Shown piece by piece: positions 1-11,828 of a DNA stretch of 64,000 bases (positions are counted from its first letter, which is position 1; each line of letters begins with the position of its first letter). Source of the DNA: Typha latifolia (Eukaryota > Streptophyta > Magnoliopsida > Poales > Typhaceae). Below the pieces are notes generated by a model. The model did not search any database, was not told the DNA's origin, and was given only the letters and a program-made list of their open reading frames with translations. The stretch is from contig CM034099.1 in NCBI GenBank assembly GCA_019914945.1, positions 23,152,704 through 23,216,703 of the forward strand. Reading direction: 5' to 3'. The translations under genes were made by a program, and so were the position numbers.

Positions 1-1
1 G

Positions 2-61
2 GATGGCGGCGGTTATGACAACAGTTATGATGGCGGCGGTGATTATGGAGGCGGCGAATAG
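2..61 (+). CDS. 3' end of a Gly/Tyr/Asp-rich protein (partial)
   Basis: The window opens inside an open frame that gives 19 residues rich in Gly, Asp and Tyr (three GGG blocks separated by Y/D residues) and ends at a TAG at 59-61. The regular codon use and the repeated GGCGGCGGT blocks fit the low-complexity tail of a Gly-rich protein, such as an RNA-binding or cell-wall protein. The family cannot be told from the tail. A short GTC run follows the stop. The rest of the gene lies outside the window, so both frame and gene are inferred. Confidence 0.5.
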   Translation, partial: DGGGYDNSYDGGGDYGGGE

Positions 62-534
62 TCGTCGTCGTCGTCGTCTATATTTGGTTATTTTTTTGTT
101 ATTGGGAGGGATAATCATCCTGTACTTCACAAATGCCATTATTTGTTTATTTGATACAAAACTATTGTTATGATTTTCTTGCAAAGTGTGTGAAAATGAT
201 GCAAGATTTCTTTTTCTTTTCTTTTTTATCATTAAAATACTTAAAGTCTAGATTTGAGCTAAATAAATAATCAAACATCCTTTAAATTTTACTAAACTTT
301 AATTAATATATTAAATCATCTAATATAAACTTTAAATTATGTGTATTATTAAATTATTACTCAGAATTATACGCTATCAAAATATTACTCCAAATAATCA
401 CACTATTTAGCTATTCTTCTCAGCCACCTATCAAAGTCCCAAACTACAATCTGTTTGATCATAGAAATGGTTCCTATGTAGAGCTGGTTAGTTGCAACAC
501 ACCTATTAGGCAGTTATAAGCTTGACACGTCGCA

Positions 535-541
535 TATAAAA
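535..541 (+). promoter_or_regulatory. Possible TATA box of NF-YC
   Basis: TATAAAA lies about 415 bases before the ATG. That spacing is reasonable only because the 5' UTR appears to hold an intron. No transcript evidence is available, and AT-rich DNA gives such strings by chance. Confidence 0.3.
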
Positions 542-833
542 GTATAATAACCTAACGCTACAGCTTATCGACACGTAGCCCGCTAATTAAAGCTTGGACG
601 ACTTCCCTTTTATTTTCCCTTTATTTGCCCCCCACCCCACCATTTCAACACCTCTCAAGTCTCACCTCCCCCACCCAATAGCAAATTAGGATCTCTCTCT
701 CTCTAAATCATAAAGAAGGAGAATTCTACCAATTAAATTCAAACCGGTTCCTTTGGATTAGCAATTGCGTGCTCCTTTATCCCCCTCGGAGCCCTAGATC
801 TCCATCCAATCTTCCCCTTCCCCGGAGAAGAAG

Positions 834-931
834 GTTAGATCTCATTCCTCCTCCCATTGAACCCTAGATTTCTCGATCCCCAACGGAAAAAGTTCCAATT
901 TATTTTACATCTTGGCCTTCTTCCTCTGCAG
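834..931 (+). other. Probable 5'-UTR intron of NF-YC
   Basis: A donor (AAG|GTTAGA at 834) and an acceptor after a pyrimidine-rich run (CTCTGCAG ending at 931) enclose 98 AT-rich bases just before the start codon. A leader intron is common in plant NF-YC genes. This is inferred from the splice signals only. Confidence 0.55.
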
Positions 932-951
932 GAGAAACCAACCCTATCTTC

Positions 952-1479
952 ATGGATCAGAAGGCGCAGGGCTCCCTTCCTCCCGTGATCGGCGTCGGGA
1001 CTCCGGTCGCCTACCCCGCCGCCGCGGCCGCTGCCGTTCCCTACCAAGCGTATCACCACCTCTACCAGCAACAGCAGCAGCAACAAAACCAGCAACTCCA
1101 GATGTTCTGGGCTGACCAGTGCCGTGAAATCGAGCAGACCACCGATTTCAAGAACCACAATCTCCCGCTCGCGCGGATCAAGAAGATCATGAAGGCCGAC
1201 GAGGACGTGCGCATGATCGCCGCTGAGGCCCCCGTGGTCTTCGCCCGGGCCTGCGAGATGTTCATACTCGAGCTTACGCATCGGGGGTGGGCGCACGCCG
1301 AGGAGAACAAGCGCAGGACTTTGCAGAAGAATGACATCGCCGCTGCCATCACCCGCACCGATGTTTTTGACTTTCTTGTAGATATCGTGCCCAGGGAGGA
1401 AGGGAAGGATGAGGGAATTCCACGTCCGATGGGGGCGCCGGCGACCGATCCTCTTGCCTACTACTATGTGCAGCAGTAG
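952..1479 (+). CDS. NF-YC: Nuclear transcription factor Y subunit C (NF-YC)
   Basis: Intron-free coding frame of 175 residues. NF-YC pairs with NF-YB through a histone fold, and the dimer joins NF-YA (or CONSTANS-type proteins) to bind CCAAT promoters in the nucleus. Seen here: an Ala run (23-28), a Gln run (39-45, then QNQQLQ), and the conserved core 52-150. The core begins [10 protein letters not shown], continues through [14 protein letters not shown] and the helix with [17 protein letters not shown], and ends [10 protein letters not shown]. The start is the first ATG in frame with the core; an upstream ATG at 912 is in another frame. The family usually has a C-terminal tail of 50-100 residues. 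Here only about 25 residues follow the core, ending in YYYVQQ, so the tail is short. Identification as NF-YC is firm; which paralogue is not. Confidence 0.95.
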   Translation: MDQKAQGSLPPVIGVGTPVAYPAAAAAAVPYQAYHHLYQQQQQQQNQQLQMFWADQCREIEQTTDFKNHNLPLARIKKIMKADEDVRMIAAEAPVVFARACEMFILELTHRGWAHAEENKRRTLQKNDIAAAITRTDVFDFLVDIVPREEGKDEGIPRPMGAPATDPLAYYYVQQ

Positions 1480-4400
1480 CGGGTAATGTGAGTGATTTCC
1501 AAGTTATATAGGTAATATCTTGCTGTGCTGATGTTTGTCTCCGTGGGTTGTTCTTTAACTTTAATGGGTAGATTTAGTTTGGGGATATTTAGAAGTGAAG
1601 GTAGTAGGCTGGTAATGGGGCTGGGTAAGTTTACTGGTTGATTGCTCCGTTCTTGGGCTATTTAATGTCGAACTAATATTATATCACATATATGTATATG
1701 CTTGTTTCGCATGTTTGAACATGGTTATCAGTATATGCTCTGCGTTTACATCCATTGCTGTTATTTTTAAGTTGATGCGTATCTAGGTTAATTGCTTATA
1801 AAAGGATCAAATCATGTATCTCAATGCGAAATTTGTTCTTGTGAAAGATTACAAGATGAAGATCTGGACATGCTTAATCTAAGACACGGGATTGGATGTT
1901 GAACTTGTGTTCAATTCTAACCGTTCTGTGTCTGATTGGCACTGCAAAGTTCGTATCATTGAAAAAAATAAAATAAAACAAAGTTGACCTCAAGTGAAAT
2001 GTTGGAGGATTTAGCTTGTCTGCAATCCCTTTTTATGATAAGTATAATGCTCAGATGTATGTTATTCATTGATAGATAATATCTCGGTTATGGTTCTTTC
2101 GGTTTTAAGAGATCTTTGTAGGTTTTCAGTTTTCTTTAATGAAATTATTATATTGAAAGGTAGATGTGCTCTTTCTATTCTTGGTTGAAATGTTTCTTTT
2201 AAGCTAAAAATCTTTGAATCATCATCAGAAGTTAAAAGATCTGGCACATAGCTATGGATGACCAATTGGCCATGAAGACCCCTATAAAATGTTTAAACGT
2301 TTTGTTTCTACAACCTGCATTAATGCACTTGTACATAGACAAATTCTCTCTTTAACAAGGACCTTTGTTATTCTGGTTGAAATGATTCTTTTGAACTCCA
2401 CACCTCGGAGCATAAATAATAGGCATATCAGACATACAGCATCTTTGCAAAATTCTGAACGAATTTGTTGGTGTTATGTGTTTTAAATAGATGATGCCAA
2501 AAGAAAGTGATTGTTGATGGTGCTCTACTAGTTCTTATGTGGCTTTAGATATAGCTTGCTTTCTGTTAAATTATGCATTTTGCCATATATATTTTATCTC
2601 TTGATGCTGGTCTCCTTCCTTTTTTCTTCTTCAAGTTTACTACAGCTAATTTGCATTAATTACTGAGATATTTACCTCCATCTTTGGATAATAGATAACC
2701 TTGTCAATTACTACTCATATTCTTATACATTCTTCTAGCTGCCACAGTTATATGGCAAAAAGTTCTGGCATTCTTTTCTTTCCTTTTTTTCGTAGCAGTT
2801 TCATCCTCTGCTTTTCAATCATCTATTGTTTCTATCATTCTATGTAGTCCACCACCCAATAGTTGAGACTTATTCCCATTTACCTTTTATGGTCAAAGAG
2901 AATCTTGTCATACCACAGCTTATTTGAATGCAACAATTTTGTTTCATGATACCCCTCTTTGTTATCTTTTGATTGATGTTTGCTGATACCAAAGTAATGT
3001 AAATTTATCTTTGTTCAATTCATCAGATAATGACTTCTACCATATGAAGTTGTTACTCTCCAAGTACTAATGCTGCATCGACTCAAGGACAGTGTATCTT
3101 CTTCAAATTAAGAATAATTGCCTAAAGTTCTTTGCTACTGAAACTTTCCTGACAATTAAGGCTCCGTACACTTTTACATTGAGATTGAATACTAATATAA
3201 AAAATAATAATTATATTTGATGTGATATAAAGTTAATTTTAAAATATTAGAAAATAGGCAATTACTTTTTAAGAATTGGTGATGTTTTATATAAACATAA
3301 GATGTAAAGTAGTATTATGATATATTTATTTGAAATTATAATATATTTTTTTATAACTATAGACTTAAAATACTTCGTATACTCACACTATATTGTATTT
3401 AATCTGAACTTTCTTGTATTTCTCATCTTTTCTGCATTGCTAGAGGAAATAAATAATTTAAATTTTTTTCGTACTAGCACAGTAAGTTCACACCTACTCT
3501 CATAAACATTTCTACACTAGGATTAATTTTTTGCATTTTTTAGTACCCCACGAAAATAAAAATTTATAAGCATATATCAATTTATGTCCTTAGCGGACAT
3601 ATGATCTACATAGATTGGCACTGCAGATTGATGTAGTTATTGCGTAGACTTATATCTTTATATTATTGGTCTATGGACTCTCTTAAAAAATATCCTTGTA
3701 TTGCGTTGCAGTATGAATATATATTTTATTTGTGATATGACTCTCTTTCAAGAGAAGAGAGAAAAAAAAAAATCTTTATTGTAATTGAGATGATTTGTTA
3801 TTAAGTGATGCATGAGTAAAATTATAATTGTATATTATTATAAAATAATTTTTTAAAAGTTGAATGGAATAAGATGAGAGATTGCTATATGAGAATAAGG
3901 TGATTTATTTAGACAAAAACTATTCTTATTCCACAATTGAAACGAGAGCTAAAAGTCCTTATAAGATAGGATAAGGATCTGAGACGCTGTTCTGGGACCG
4001 TAGTTTTTTCAGTGTGGCTGATCTATGCAGCATCCGTCTGCCAACACGTTAGTCTACTGATCGTACTAAAAGGAATTCCCTCGAAATTATCGAATGCTCA
4101 TTGCGAGTATTCAACGGCTTGCCTGGACCGATCTGCAATCTCACACCAAACCCAACTCTGCAGGCTATCTAACTATCTGAGCAACCAACCTCTTCCAAAG
4201 AACTCCACAAGCAACCAGTAATTATCGACATCTCCTGTATTCTTCTTCGGCTATTAGTGATCAGATGTACCACAACCAAAACACAAGAACATAAAATCTT
4301 TACCCAAAAATAACCAACATATATTATCACTGGATTCAGCAAAAGCATCCACAAACTCTCTCTCCTCTCTCCAAAAAGTAAAAGTTGAATTTAATGCATA

Positions 4401-4929
4401 TAAACAAGCATAAATGAAAATGTGAGGCATCTGAATTTCACACGCTCCATCTAATAGAATCAAGGATGATTTAAACTGCAATCCTTCTACAATAGATTTA
4501 ATGATTAAGAGGGATCACCACATGAAACAGATATCTAATCACTAAGAACTTGATTCTTCTCACTCGGCTTCAGGAAACCACTCTCCAAAATTATACAAAG
4601 ACTCCAAAATCCTTCTATACAACTTACGCTTACTGCTTTAGCTCAAAGGTGCAACAACAGTGACACTAATATTACAAATATATATCATCGGTTCCACTAA
4701 GAACTAACTTCACAAAACCCAAACAGCTCACTCTTTATATTGCAATATAAAAAAAATTCCATCCAATAGTAGAAAACACATTTCAGACGTAATTAGGAAG
4801 AGCCTCGATGCCAGTGCCCCGATGGCAGTCAGGGCATTGGTTGGCACCGCAACCGCCAACATAATAGCTGCCATAGGCGGATAGAATACTGGTCCTGAAT
4901 AGAGAGCCTAACAGTATAATAATTTCAGT
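1480..4929. other. Long spacer between NF-YC and the KH gene
   Basis: The first few hundred bases should be the NF-YC 3' UTR, and about 4500-4929 the 3' UTR of the KH gene, which reads from the other strand. Between them I see only short scattered frames with no family match. The part from about 3160 to 3990 is especially AT-rich and may be an old transposon, but I could not define its ends. Confidence 0.55.
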
Positions 4930-7900
4930 CTACCCACGGGTCTTGGCTCTCTTCATGCCGAGGCTATTGTGGAAGGGGGACACTGAACCAGACATGTGAG
5001 ACCCTTCCTCGCGAAGTGTGCCATTGAGCATAGCAAGCTCTCGCAGCTGCTGTTTCTTAAAGAAATCCTGCGATTCATCCTGCATAAAAGGCAAAGAATT
5101 CAGTAACTTGGATCTTCCATTGACTTCTATTAAGGTGATGAAGCTTTATTTTGAAAGTGGCAAAGATTGCAATACCACAGGCTTGAGTAGATCCTCCAAG
5201 ATATCACGAGCTTGCATCAAACGAGTATCAATAATTTCAATAGGAAGCTCTGCCTCGACCAATATATGAAGGGGATCGTTCAGATGTTCATATCCTGGTT
5301 TTCCTCTCATCATTTCCTCCTGAGGAGTAGTACAATATCCAGTAGCCAGAGTTGATTTCATCAGAAAGTTTTAAGGAATTAACCAATTATACCACATAAT
5401 ATTTGCACATTCAAAAACAGATCAGGATGATTTATTAAATGTGGATATCAAATATCACTCTGAATTTTTTGCCGTGAGACCTTCCTATTATTTCCACCAT
5501 GCAGTAAGTACTCAAATAACTTTTGCTTCTTCTATGTGCACAATTTACCTTTCTATATTCATATATGTGAGATTAATTTCATAAAGATTTTGAGAGAAAA
5601 ACTATAAAGTCTAGACTCTAGTTATCTTTCATTAAGTAGCTAAAACATGTTTTCCTAATGTTCAACCACCATTTTTTCCAGCAAATTTCAATGTTAAAAT
5701 GTCATTTAATCCTCCCACCACTTGCTGTCTGGTTGTAATACTTGTTTAAAAAACTAAATGGCATATCAATAAAACCTAGATAGCTTAAATCTGATTTCCG
5801 TTTTCAGTACATATCAATAAAACTATAACCTCGCACTGTCTCTGAGTGAATCTAGATGTTATTACAGACTTACAGTTAGATAAAATATAAAATCCTGTCT
5901 TAACCATATAGGGTGTAGTTCCTACAGAGACAAATCAGCCATTTATTTCTAAAACAGTAGAAAGTAGTTCCAGAATTGTCAAATCATCCATTTAATTCTT
6001 AAAATAGTAGAAACTCAAAAGATAATATATTGTGCACCAAGTAATATCTACAAATAAAACAAAAATCGCTGCTTTCAAATCTCATCCACGCATCATCACT
6101 GTAGGCAAGGTTTCTATCAATACATAGTCCTATCATGTCAATAGATGCATAAAACTGTGTTACTAGATAAGTAGATATTGTATGACTATTTTAAGTTTTT
6201 AACACTTATTTTTGCTCACTAGAAGTAAGTTCATCAAACATGTAACAACTTTTCTTGCATCCATATGTGATAGGACACGTGCACATTCAGAAGCGATCTT
6301 GGCAGGATAATTACCCGAGTTGGATCCTTAATGCTCCCTCGACCTCTTATCAAAACACGACAATCAGTAGTTGCCTCCACTCGCTTGAGAGAATTTCCTC
6401 TAGGACCAAGGAGGCGGCCAACAAAGTTGTACTATAAAATAAAAAAAATAAAAAAAATATGATGACAATATCTGAAAACAAGCTTGAGGGCAAAAGGAAA
6501 ATCAATCTCTCACCGTTGGGTATTTATCCACAGGAATGTCAACCCTGACTGTCTTCTTGACAATGAGGCCAGAGGAGGTTCCTTGAGAACCAAGCCAACT
6601 ATGTATAGATGAAGGCTGCAACAATCCTGATTTCTGCATGTTATAAGCAATAACCTAGTCAAAAATAATAAAAGGCATAACATTGAAAGTGGCTCCACCC
6701 ATATGCGAGATGTGGGAAGCAAAAGATGTACAAAAGTTGATCTCATGTTATAGGAGAGGTTTGTGACTTGAACCTGCACCAGTCAAGGCGCATGGAAAAG
6801 CCTTAACCGCCGATCTAAAGAGCAATGTATATGTGAAATTTATGTTGGGATACATATGATAATGTTAGACTATCTTTTGCACAAATGGCTTTTACAATAG
6901 GGCAGATGATAGCTTTAGGAAGCAGTAGATAAAATCGAGAATAAAATAATAAGTTGCAGTACAATTAGGAGCAAGAGAAGTACACATTCAGAAGATACAT
7001 CTACAGGGAATGGATATAAAAATTACCCTTGATTTATTTATGTTGTACATCTTATACAATATTGGTGGGCTGCGTCATTCTACAACATATAATTGAGGTT
7101 CAAGACACACGATATCCACCAGGAACAAAATATGTTAAGCCTACTGCTAACCTCACCAAATAAGAAATTTGCAGGTTAAGAAACTGGTCAGTCTGGAATA
7201 TTCTAAACATTTTAAGCTATTAAATACCTAATAGTAGTCAACTCAGGGCTATATGACTATTTCAAGCAGAGAACAGGAAAAGGTAGCTAGTCCTGATTGA
7301 CTATCGTGATAATATAGGACACTGTTCAGTAACTCATGAAAAGAGACATCAAGTGTGCCATGGTCATAATTATGCAGTACAGGAAATGCAATTTCACCGG
7401 AAACCAATGGAACCAGGTGAGAACACAAGCACTCAGAATGCAAGGAGTCAGATAGGAAGTTAATTTAGGTTAGAATGAAACCTAATGCATAGTAATTAGA
7501 TACGAATAGAAATTATGTTAATGGTCAGTATCCATACTTCTGATTGAAATGCTGATGCCCACCCATTCATATCAGCTGCTCCTCCGTTTGAAAATAATCC
7601 TCCAGTGGTTAGTGGGCTACCATGTTCAATCCCAGTCTGATTTAAAAGAGATGCATTCTCCAAAAGGGTGGAAACACGCAAAATTTCTGCTTCAAAATGT
7701 CAATTTCAATCATAAGACGTAGTAGTCAGCATTTGTTAAGAAATTAGTCATTAGTAAATGCACGGACCATCAGTTAACTTGATAGGTTAGTGCAAAGTCA
7801 CTGGTGCGAAAAGTTCTTTAGTTTCTACATATATAAAACTCTCAACTAAATAGACATTACTTGACAGGACGCTTTTCTAATAAGATATCACACGTTAATA

Positions 7901-9203
7901 TAGTAAAAGAAATACCGAGTAGAAAAGTCTATATCACTACTATGAGAAATTGTCTCAAATTACTTAATATCATATCAAAAAAACAAATGGTTGGTTGATC
8001 TACATAGGTGCTCTCGATCATTTCCATGTTGGTCTGTTGGAGAAAATGATATTTATTTTACCTATATGATGCTTCGTAAAGAATCTCGTCTTCCCAGTTC
8101 CTCTGAAAATGGCATAACTATAGTTCCAGATAGTACTATTAGGGGACTCTGGAGGTGAAGCACAATCAGACAAATGTCCACCATTGCAACTAAACTTAAT
8201 TCTGTAGGATTCTTCGATAATCCTGGTTCCGCTAGTACTACTGACACCTCTCCTCCAAAGGATGCGAATCTTCCAGACAACTAAGTGTGTAAGATAAAAT
8301 AATATGAAATAGGGAAGGAAACTCAAATCTGTATTACACCTCAACACAATTGTCAGATATCCATCTAATAAGTACGCAATTAAGGCATCAAGAAATGTTT
8401 CCACAAGGCCGCAAGGACGAGTGTAAAAAAACTCAACACTCTACATAAAGCAACAAGATAACTTAGATAGTTATTAACTTATTTTGGTACCAGAGCTCAC
8501 CCTGGTTCAACAACCGGTAGCTATGCGGAAGCACCGGCACAAAGGGGCCGAGCTTGTTGCGTTCATTGATCAACTCCGTCAGATACCTGCTCAAGCCTTT
8601 GACATCTTAGTAATATATCAAGAAAGAAAGCTAGAAGACCATCAGATGCTCATCACAATCTTACAATTCAGTACTCACGACTCCGAGCACTCGCACTAAT
8701 TCATCATCACTTAAGATATCCAGAAAATTTTCACCACGCCTACCACTTCAAAATCTAAAAAGATTAAAACTTGCTATACAAGAACCAGACATTTTTATCG
8801 ATATGAGGATCGTGTCATCAGTAACCCCGATCTCGAAAGAAAAGAAAACCAACAACTGATCTAAAGATCTCGACATCGCATCAAATCGTGCAAGATAACA
8901 TCCTCATCGCATCACCATCTCGTCACCCAAAACGAGCCCAAATAAAGAACAAATACCAGAAAACAGAACCGAAGCGAGAAACGGGTCGACACATCTAGTT
9001 CGACCGCAATCGAAACCCAAGAAAAGCCAAACGATCGAAAATATAACAATCCTGAACGGGGAAATCCACGGCTGGGAGAGGTGGGCTTACTTCTCCTGCT
9101 CGGCGAGGGCGGCGCCGGTGGCGGAGCGGAGGCCGGAGATGTGAGGGGAGTGAGGGGCGGTGGAGGGAGAAGGGGAGTAGGCCATGTATCTGCCGGACGA
9201 CAT
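4930..9203 (-). CDS. STAR/KH RNA-binding protein (SPIN1-like)
   Basis: Seven coding exons on the minus strand: 9203-9091, 8586-8501, 7686-7538, 6633-6514, 6431-6315, 5319-5176, 5079-4930. Together they make 879 bases and 292 residues, the usual length for plant KH proteins related to rice SPIN1 and animal Quaking/Sam68. All junctions are GT-AG and phases match. The N-terminus [14 protein letters not shown] is typical of this subgroup. A QUA1-like helix ([15 protein letters not shown]) follows, then [15 protein letters not shown] and the KH core with GPRG at 165-168. The QUA2-like end is [16 protein letters not shown], and the C-terminus MKRAKTRG is basic. These proteins bind RNA as dimers and act in splicing or RNA stability; SPIN1 affects flowering time. 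The purine-rich leader lies at about 9204-9430. Confidence 0.93.
6650..6830 (-). mobile_element. Possible tRNA-derived SINE in intron 3 of the KH gene
   Basis: Read on the minus strand, this intronic stretch has a GGTTCAAGTC string like a pol III B box near 6765. It is preceded by a GC-richer tRNA-like half and followed by text ending in an AT-rich tail. It is neither exonic nor needed for splicing. A related string (CCACCCCATATGTGAGG) occurs near 25890 in a FAX1 intron. No clear A box or target duplication was found, so this is tentative. Confidence 0.3.
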
Positions 9204-10136
9204 GGTTCCGGCGAGATCGGTGGCGAGATTCCGGCCAGGTTCGATCGATCTATGGGGTCCGGCTCCTTCTCCGGCGAGATCTCGATGCCCTAAAAGATGC
9301 CGAGGTCGGCTTAGATAGAAAGAAGGAGTGCGATGAGGAGAGAGAGGAAGAGAGAGAGAGAGATAGGAAGCGAAAGACTTATATAGGTGAGGTAAGAAGA
9401 AGGAAGAACGAAAGAGTGGGAAAACAGTGACACTCCCTTCTTTTACTGCAGGACTACAGAGGAAGGGGTTAAATGTAAGAATGCAAGGGGCGGGGGAGGG
9501 AAATTTCGCACGTAAGTTATTGCAAAAAGCTACCATTAACTTTCTCTATTTACAAACTGACTGCCAAAATTTCATTTTGGTATTTGAGGCATGTCAACTT
9601 CTCCAATTCTGTGTCACAATTCATTTCAAAATTATATCAAAATAAATAATTAATTATTTCGAAACAGGTAAAAATCCTATATTTATAAAGAATGTAAAAT
9701 AGAAAAAAAAAAAAATCTTATTAATAGAATATGATATTAGCTCTATGTACATATACGATGCACATGGTCCAAAGTCAGTCCTACCATGTGTGGGTCGTAG
9801 TCGTCGTGCATTTATTAATGGGCTAACATTTGTAGACAAATCACCAGGTGATCTTCGAGACCAAAAGAAATAGAAAAGTATGCGTATGCCGATAGAGACG
9901 TGCACTATTAAATTTATACATAACATCTTTATAACATAATTATAATTTACTTTTATTAAATATGGGCATAAAATATAATGGATCGGATTTAAACTAACGT
10001 TGTAAGAATATAGAAATATTTTATTTTTAAAATAAATAAAATACTCTTAGTATGATTTGGTTGAGGGTGTTTTTTATAATTTTTTTAATATAGTTAACTT
10101 AACTTAGATATTTAATTAAGTTTAACTAATTAATTT

Positions 10137-10184
<48 letters not shown>

Positions 10185-11828
10185 GTTAAATTAAAAAGCT
10201 TAATTTATAAATAATAAAAATAGAAGAAGTAAATTATAATTTTACTAAAGGACAGGACGTAGAATAAAGTTATTGGAGTCGGTAGTTTTAATGTTCACAA
10301 AATTTCCTCTATAATCGAACAAAATACTGCAACTAAATCACTGTCTCCTTGTGACCACAAAGAAATAGGATAATTGTAGCTTTTAGGCTTGGCATCGAGA
10401 AGATATGAAAAGACTTAATATTTACTCAAAAAGATGTACCTGATTAAAGAAGTGGCATAGAAGGTGTCGGCTGACATGGTAGCAGTGGGCATGAAATGTG
10501 TCGGTAGTTTTCTTTTTCTTTCGGTTTAATGGTGGCAAGGTGATGCTGCTGATGTGACAAAAGTAATGTTGGTTGCAAAGAAAGGAGAGAAAGTAAAAGG
10601 ATGATCAAATGTTCACATATTGCCTTTCTAATTATTTTAAATTACTTTTTTTTCATGAAAAGTTATGGACTGTGACAAATAGATCCAATAATTTAGGGGA
10701 AATTGATATTAAAAAAAAATGCCTTGCAATTATATTCTATCTTATAAGTATTTGTCATTCAATTTCTGTATTTTGAGTTTAATCATCAAGAGTATATTAG
10801 TTAACTTAATCTTAGGTATAAAAATCCTAAGTCAAAAAAAAAAAAAAAAGGCCACGACTCAAAGAAATTTTTTTAGTTTTGAAATTAATAGAATATTTCG
10901 TTTAATGATTTGAGGTGTTTTTTTACGATTAAATTTATAATGCAAATTCGAATGATAAAAAATCGATAAAGTGTGGTATAAATAATTATAATAAAAGCAA
11001 AATATACAATGTTTTCCATCAATTTTCCAATATTTTAAGATTGGGTGGGGAATGGAGTTTAATTTGTCTCAATCAAGACAGCTGTGATTGTGATATAGGC
11101 TAGTATTTGCTCACATGTGCTAAAAGAATCAATGAGGATCTAACCTTCTTAGTCTTTTATATATACATATATTATTAAGTTTAATGCTCTGTTTTGGTTG
11201 TTGGTATGCTTTACCAAACATTGACTTTTAGTTCAGCAATATTATAGACATAGTAATTAAGGAATAGTACAATGGGTTAGTACTTGAATAATAAGCTTTG
11301 TGTAACAAGTAACAGTACAAGATTGATATGATATTGTCCCTCTGAGAGATCATACCCTACCAGACTGGAAGGCTTTAACTTATGCACAAGGGTTGTCCAA
11401 GAGTATGCTGTTGTAGATAATGATCAAAAGAGCTAACAAACTTGAGAAAGAGACATGGAGACAGGTAATTATTACTCAGCGTTAGCAGTTCTCTCAAAGA
11501 AGAAAAGATAAGTAATATTTTTCCAAGAAGAAAGTTTTTGGTTTAGAGACAGTGTGCATAATTCCAACAATCTTTGGAACATAACACTTATGTAATGTTT
11601 AATCATTTTACCTAAAAGCTAGAACAATTGTACAAGGAGTGGATATATTGGGATGAAGCACAAACGACAGGATTTGACTATAGCCGACAGAAAGGCCAGG
11701 ACTCGTAACAGACTAAACCAAGCACATCAAAAATCCTGAAACCATGGAATTCTGTATCAAACGATGGTTCATCTTGTCAATTCCTAGTCTTTGATTCAGT
11801 ATGGCTCCAGTCTCCCTGTCCAGGAACT
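9204..11828. other. Spacer upstream of the KH gene and downstream of HRD1
   Basis: The leader and promoter of the KH gene occupy about 9204-9450, with a (GA)n run near 9339-9362. AT-rich DNA without convincing genes follows, including an (AT)n microsatellite. The HRD1 3' UTR on the minus strand should occupy the last few hundred bases before 11829. Confidence 0.6.
10141..10182. repeat. (AT)n microsatellite
   Basis: Twenty-one uninterrupted AT units in an AT-rich spacer. Confidence 0.97.

Larger units (their letters stand above)
62..951. other. Spacer and 5' region of NF-YC
   Basis: This stretch holds the 3' flank of the preceding gene, an AT-rich spacer (about 180-430), and then the CT-rich promoter and 5' UTR of NF-YC, with a (CT)n run near 692-705. 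No other open frame looks coding. Confidence 0.6.

Noticed and set aside
835..1358. Minus-strand open frames across NF-YC
   Set aside because: Antisense shadows with Leu/Arg-rich low-complexity products.
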